Shown: one piece after another, positions 61,185 through 64,000 of the stretch
Numbering within the stretch: the first letter of the stretch is position 1
How the letters are laid out: every line of letters starts with the position of its first letter
Assembly (NCBI GenBank): GCA_965215115.1
Contig: OZ244050.1
Span: 3,472,001-3,536,000 of the forward strand
Origin: CALDTK01 sp965215115
Lineage (GTDB): Bacteria; Bacteroidota; Bacteroidia; Chitinophagales; Saprospiraceae
DNA: 64,000 nt
Direction of reading: 5' to 3'
Translations under genes and position numbers: made by a program
Notes under the pieces: model-generated
Databases searched by the model: none
What the model was told of the DNA's origin: nothing
What the model saw: only the letters and a program-made list of their open reading frames with translations

Positions 61185-63458
61185 ATGCACAAGCTCCTAC
61201 CGCGCCTCCTTCGATCCGTAGGGCTACTGATGGGACTGATCCTCGCGACCGTCGCCGCGCAGGCCCGTCACATCGTGGGCGGGGAAGTGACCTACAAATG
61301 TCTCGGGGACGCGGGGGCGGGGATGCGGCGCTACGAGGTGACCGTCGTCATCTACCGCGACTGCGCCGGCAACGGAGCCGAGTTCGACAGTCACCCGCGC
61401 TCGCAAGGGGCGGGGGCATTCGAGATGACGATCTACCGCGGGCAGACCATTTTTTCTCGACCCGAGATATTGTTTAGCGGCCTCACGATCGAGAAGCTCG
61501 ACCCCGACCTCACCAATCCCTGCATCCTGCTCCCGCCCGGGATCTGTGTCGAGAAGGGTACCTACGTGACGACGGTCGTGCTGCCGGTCGTCGACGAGAC
61601 CTACACCATTTCCTACCAGCGCTGCTGCCGCAACGAGACCATCAGCAATATCATCCGCCCCGGGGACGCCGGCGCCACCTACGTGGCCGAGATCACGCCC
61701 CTGAGCCAGCAGACCTGCAACTCCACGCCGACCTTCCGCAACTTCCCCCCGCTCATCATCTGTGCCGACGAGGAGCTACGCTTCGATGCCTCGGCGGTCG
61801 ATAAGGAAGGCGATAGGCTGGTGTACGGCCTGTGCGAGCCCTACTACGGCGGCGGCAACATCACGCAGGAGCCCGGGAGCAGAGGCTTCGGGGGGGTGAC
61901 CCCGAACCCGGAGTCGCCCCCGCCGTACAACCCGATCGTGTTCCGGGGGGCTTTCAGTTTCCAGAAGCCGATCGACGGTAGTATCTCGCTGGACCCGGTG
62001 ACGGGCTTCCTGCGCGTGAGGCCGATGACGGTGGGGCAGTACGTCGTGTGTATCAGCGTGCAGGAGTGGCGCGGCGATCAGATGATCGGCGAGGTGCGCC
62101 GGGACTTCCAGTTCAACGTCGTGGCCTGTGACCCGCGGATCAGCGCGGGGGCGGCGGCGCTGGTGGACGCGGATGTCGTCAACCCGGACCTCATCCTGGT
62201 CTGCGGCTCCAAGGATGTCACGCTGCTCAACGTCTCCACGGACGCCAGCTTCATCCAGGCGATCAACTGGATCATCCCCGGTACTAGCACCGGGACCCTC
62301 CGTAGCTCCAACAATCAACTCCCCGTGGGCTTCGACGACTACGGCAGCTACCCGGGGCAGTTGATCGTCAACCCGGGGCTCACCTGCGACGACACGGCCA
62401 ACTTCGTGATCACGCTCGTGCCGCCGTCGGTGGCGGATGCGAGCTTCACCTACGATACGTGCGTCTACGGCCCGGTGTCGTTCACGTCGAAGTCGAGCTC
62501 GGACGGCGGCGTCATCACGGACTACCGCTGGGAGTTCGGCGACGGCACCGAGAGCGCCGAGGTCGACCCGCAACACCTCTACCGCACCAGCGGCCGCAAG
62601 TTCGTGACGCACACCATCATCGACGAGCAGGGGTGCGTCGAGGATACGACCGTGGTGCTGAACTACTTCCCGCTCCCGATCCAGTTGCCGGTCGAGGTGT
62701 CGTTGGAGCCGGACTGTGCCCCGGCCCGCATCCCGTTCGGGTTCGTCGGCGACCTGATCGACAGCAGCTACACGGTACTCTGGAGTTTTGGCGACGGCCA
62801 GACTTCCACCGAACTGTCCCCCCTCCACCTGTACGCCGAGCCCGGGACCTACGACATTTCCGTATTCGTAGAGTCTCCCGAGCGATGTCAGCTCGACTCG
62901 CAGCTCACCCGGCCCATCGTCATCCTGGAGAGTCCCCTGAGCGCGTTCACGATGGCGCCGACGAAGGTCGACACCCGTGACCCGGAGGTCTTCTTCACGG
63001 ATCGCAGCATCCAGGCCGTGAGTTGGCAGTGGGCCTTTGACTCGTTGGGCGTGAGTCGGGAGGTCAACCCCTCGTACGTCTTTCCGGACTCGGGGGCCTA
63101 CGCCATCGAACTCGTCGTGAGTCACCTGAACGGCTGCCTCGACACGAGCGTCCAATTCCTACGCATCGATCCCTTCCAGTCTTTGTTCCTCCCGAATGCC
63201 CTGAAGTCCGATGGCGACGGCCGCAACGAGCGGTTCCGCCCGGCGGGCTTCCTGCGGTACGTGACCGACTTCCGCATGGAGGTCTACAATCGCTGGGGCG
63301 AGCGCGTCTTCGAGACCGACGACATCGAGGCCGGGTGGGATGGGTACAACCAACGCACCGGGAGCAAGGCCTCGCCCGGGGTGTACCTCTACCTCGTGAC
63401 CCACGCCGGCATCACCGGACCGCAACGCTACGAGGGGACGGTCACGGTGGTCGAGTAG
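61185..63458 (+). CDS. PKD-domain protein with T9SS type B sorting domain
   Basis: 757 residues. Signal peptide (LMGLILATVAAQA) followed by RHIVGGEVTYKCLGD, a conserved opening of large Saprospiria-type surface proteins. PKD-type Ig domains are visible at YRWEFGDGTESAEVDPQHLY and VLWSFGDGQTSTELSPLHLY. The last 85 residues (LFLPNALKSDGDGRNERFRP, MEVYNRWGERVFETDD, WDGYNQRTGSKASPGVYLYLV) are a gliding-motility/T9SS type B sorting domain. Probably an adhesin-like exported protein. It starts 130 bp after the divergent tsaC gene; no clear promoter was recognised in that gap. Confidence 0.87.
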   Translation: MHKLLPRLLRSVGLLMGLILATVAAQARHIVGGEVTYKCLGDAGAGMRRYEVTVVIYRDCAGNGAEFDSHPRSQGAGAFEMTIYRGQTIFSRPEILFSGLTIEKLDPDLTNPCILLPPGICVEKGTYVTTVVLPVVDETYTISYQRCCRNETISNIIRPGDAGATYVAEITPLSQQTCNSTPTFRNFPPLIICADEELRFDASAVDKEGDRLVYGLCEPYYGGGNITQEPGSRGFGGVTPNPESPPPYNPIVFRGAFSFQKPIDGSISLDPVTGFLRVRPMTVGQYVVCISVQEWRGDQMIGEVRRDFQFNVVACDPRISAGAAALVDADVVNPDLILVCGSKDVTLLNVSTDASFIQAINWIIPGTSTGTLRSSNNQLPVGFDDYGSYPGQLIVNPGLTCDDTANFVITLVPPSVADASFTYDTCVYGPVSFTSKSSSDGGVITDYRWEFGDGTESAEVDPQHLYRTSGRKFVTHTIIDEQGCVEDTTVVLNYFPLPIQLPVEVSLEPDCAPARIPFGFVGDLIDSSYTVLWSFGDGQTSTELSPLHLYAEPGTYDISVFVESPERCQLDSQLTRPIVILESPLSAFTMAPTKVDTRDPEVFFTDRSIQAVSWQWAFDSLGVSREVNPSYVFPDSGAYAIELVVSHLNGCLDTSVQFLRIDPFQSLFLPNALKSDGDGRNERFRPAGFLRYVTDFRMEVYNRWGERVFETDDIEAGWDGYNQRTGSKASPGVYLYLVTHAGITGPQRYEGTVTVVE

Positions 63459-63505
63459 CGGCGGCGGTGCCGTCGGGCGGCTGCGGATTTGACGCAGGGG
63501 CATTA

Positions 63506-63535
63506 TTGCGCTTGCGCCAAAACGCACTACCTTCG
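63506..63535 (+). promoter_or_regulatory. rplS promoter with the 16-mer repeat in its spacer
   Basis: TTG at 63506-63508, TACCTTCG at 63528-63535. A 13/16 copy of the interspersed motif (CGCTTGCGCCAAAACG, 63509-63524) fills almost the entire spacer. Leader to ATG 63558 is 22 nt with an A-rich run. Confidence 0.45.
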
Positions 63536-63557
63536 CGCCGCCAAAAAAAGACCCGCC

Positions 63558-63908
63558 ATGGACGCCGTAAAGTTTGTACAAGATCAGCTCGCTGTCGAGA
63601 ATTCGTTTCCCACCTTCCGCGCCGGAGACAACGTCAATGTCGCCTACCGCATCGTCGAGGGGGACAAGGTCCGTATCCAGGAGTACCGCGGGGACGTGAT
63701 CCAGATTAAGGGCCAGGGCGCCACCAAGACCTTCACCGTCCGTAAGATCAGCAACGGCGTCGGCGTCGAGCGGGTGTTCCCCTTCGGGAGCCCCAACCTC
63801 GACAGCGTCACCGTCCTGCGCCAGGGTCGCGTCCGCCAGGCGCGACTGTACTACCTCCGCGACCGCGTCGGCAAGAAGGCCCGCATCCGCGAGAAGAGCC
63901 AGTACTAG
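63558..63908 (+). CDS. rplS: 50S ribosomal protein L19
   Basis: 116 residues from ATG 63558, usual length. FRAGDNVNVAYRIVEGDKVRIQEYRGDVI and the C-terminal QGRVRQARLYYLRDRVGKKARIREK. A leading ORF extension to 63489 is rejected because the promoter lies inside it. Binds the 30S-50S interface. Confidence 0.96.
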   Translation: MDAVKFVQDQLAVENSFPTFRAGDNVNVAYRIVEGDKVRIQEYRGDVIQIKGQGATKTFTVRKISNGVGVERVFPFGSPNLDSVTVLRQGRVRQARLYYLRDRVGKKARIREKSQY

Positions 63909-63945
63909 TCCACCGGGATCGATCGATCCGCTTCACAGTTTACGC

Positions 63946-63980
63946 AGGGCCTACTCGACGCGATCGGGTAGGCCTTCCGT
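63946..63980 (+). terminator. Stem-loop terminator after rplS
   Basis: AGGGCCTAC (63946-63954) pairs with GTAGGCCTT (63968-63976), one wobble, with a 13-nt loop, then TTCCGTCG. Confidence 0.55.
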
Positions 63981-64000
63981 CGTTCGCCTACCCCCGAGCC

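Noticed and set aside
1..64000. tRNA, rRNA, integrase, transposase, phage or toxin-antitoxin genes
   Set aside because: None recognised by sequence reading; gaps over 300 bp (52378-52747, 55204-55681, 58393-58838) hold only the promoters and repeats described.

Overview
The window is about 64 kb of GC-rich, gene-dense chromosome from a Bacteroidota bacterium, most plausibly of the Saprospiria or a neighbouring class. The evidence is: a fused MurF-alanine racemase gene, a TonB-dependent receptor with a carboxypeptidase-like plug extension, a PorV/PorQ-type outer-membrane protein, several type IX secretion (T9SS) cargo proteins, a short primary sigma factor of the Bacteroidota type, and promoters with the Bacteroidota -7 box (TAnnTTTG and a local TAYCTTCG variant). 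No rRNA, tRNA, CRISPR array, transposase or prophage was seen.

Layout. 1-10 kb: the end of a D-2-hydroxyacid dehydrogenase gene, then a surface trio (TonB-dependent receptor, a large T9SS-type protein split by one frameshift, a PorV-like barrel). 10-16 kb: greA, a HIT protein, ruvC, an LPG-synthase-TM-like protein, DUF3108 and DUF4230 proteins, and a POT peptide transporter. 16-20 kb: three periplasmic parvulin-type foldases in one operon. 20-30 kb: murF-alr, purH, coaX, an outer-membrane barrel and two TPR paralogues, the second broken by several indels. 30-37 kb: scpA, then an oppositely oriented DUF5691 / MoxR-like ATPase / DUF5682 module, then atpD-atpC. 37-47 kb: TPR, PepSY-like, ComEC, UbiX, a low-GC orphan, fructose-bisphosphatase, a CotH-kinase T9SS cargo and an ABC exporter. 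47-58 kb: a VWA/BatA-like membrane protein, a secreted protein known as asparagine synthetase B, enoyl-CoA hydratase, ferredoxin, a START-like protein, rpoD, a long GAPDH, a CARDB-like protein and an S41 protease. 58-64 kb: a palindrome-bounded repeat element, an alpha-galactosidase-like gene, tsaC, a T9SS type B adhesin and rplS.

The strongest unexplained signal is a short interspersed, imperfectly palindromic 16-mer, GGTTTTGGCGAAAGCC (symmetrised GGYTTTSGCSAAARCC). I counted 11 exact copies and roughly 30 degenerate ones on both strands, inside genes in several reading frames and also between genes. It forms an in-frame 3 x 15 bp tandem inside murF-alr and sits inside or beside some promoters. 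By density it resembles cyanobacterial HIP1 or DNA-uptake sequences. I do not know of a description of it. Other repeats are a 26-copy octamer array downstream of the GAPDH gene, a roughly 430-bp element with 23-bp inverted ends and a 4 x 61 bp core at the 3' end of the glycosidase gene, and a 39-bp-arm inverted repeat between two convergent genes.

Several otherwise conserved genes carry single-base frame breaks (positions near 5577, 20350, 28590-28960 and 29740-29820). Either the assembly has residual indels or there is a cluster of recent pseudogenes. Reads are needed to decide.
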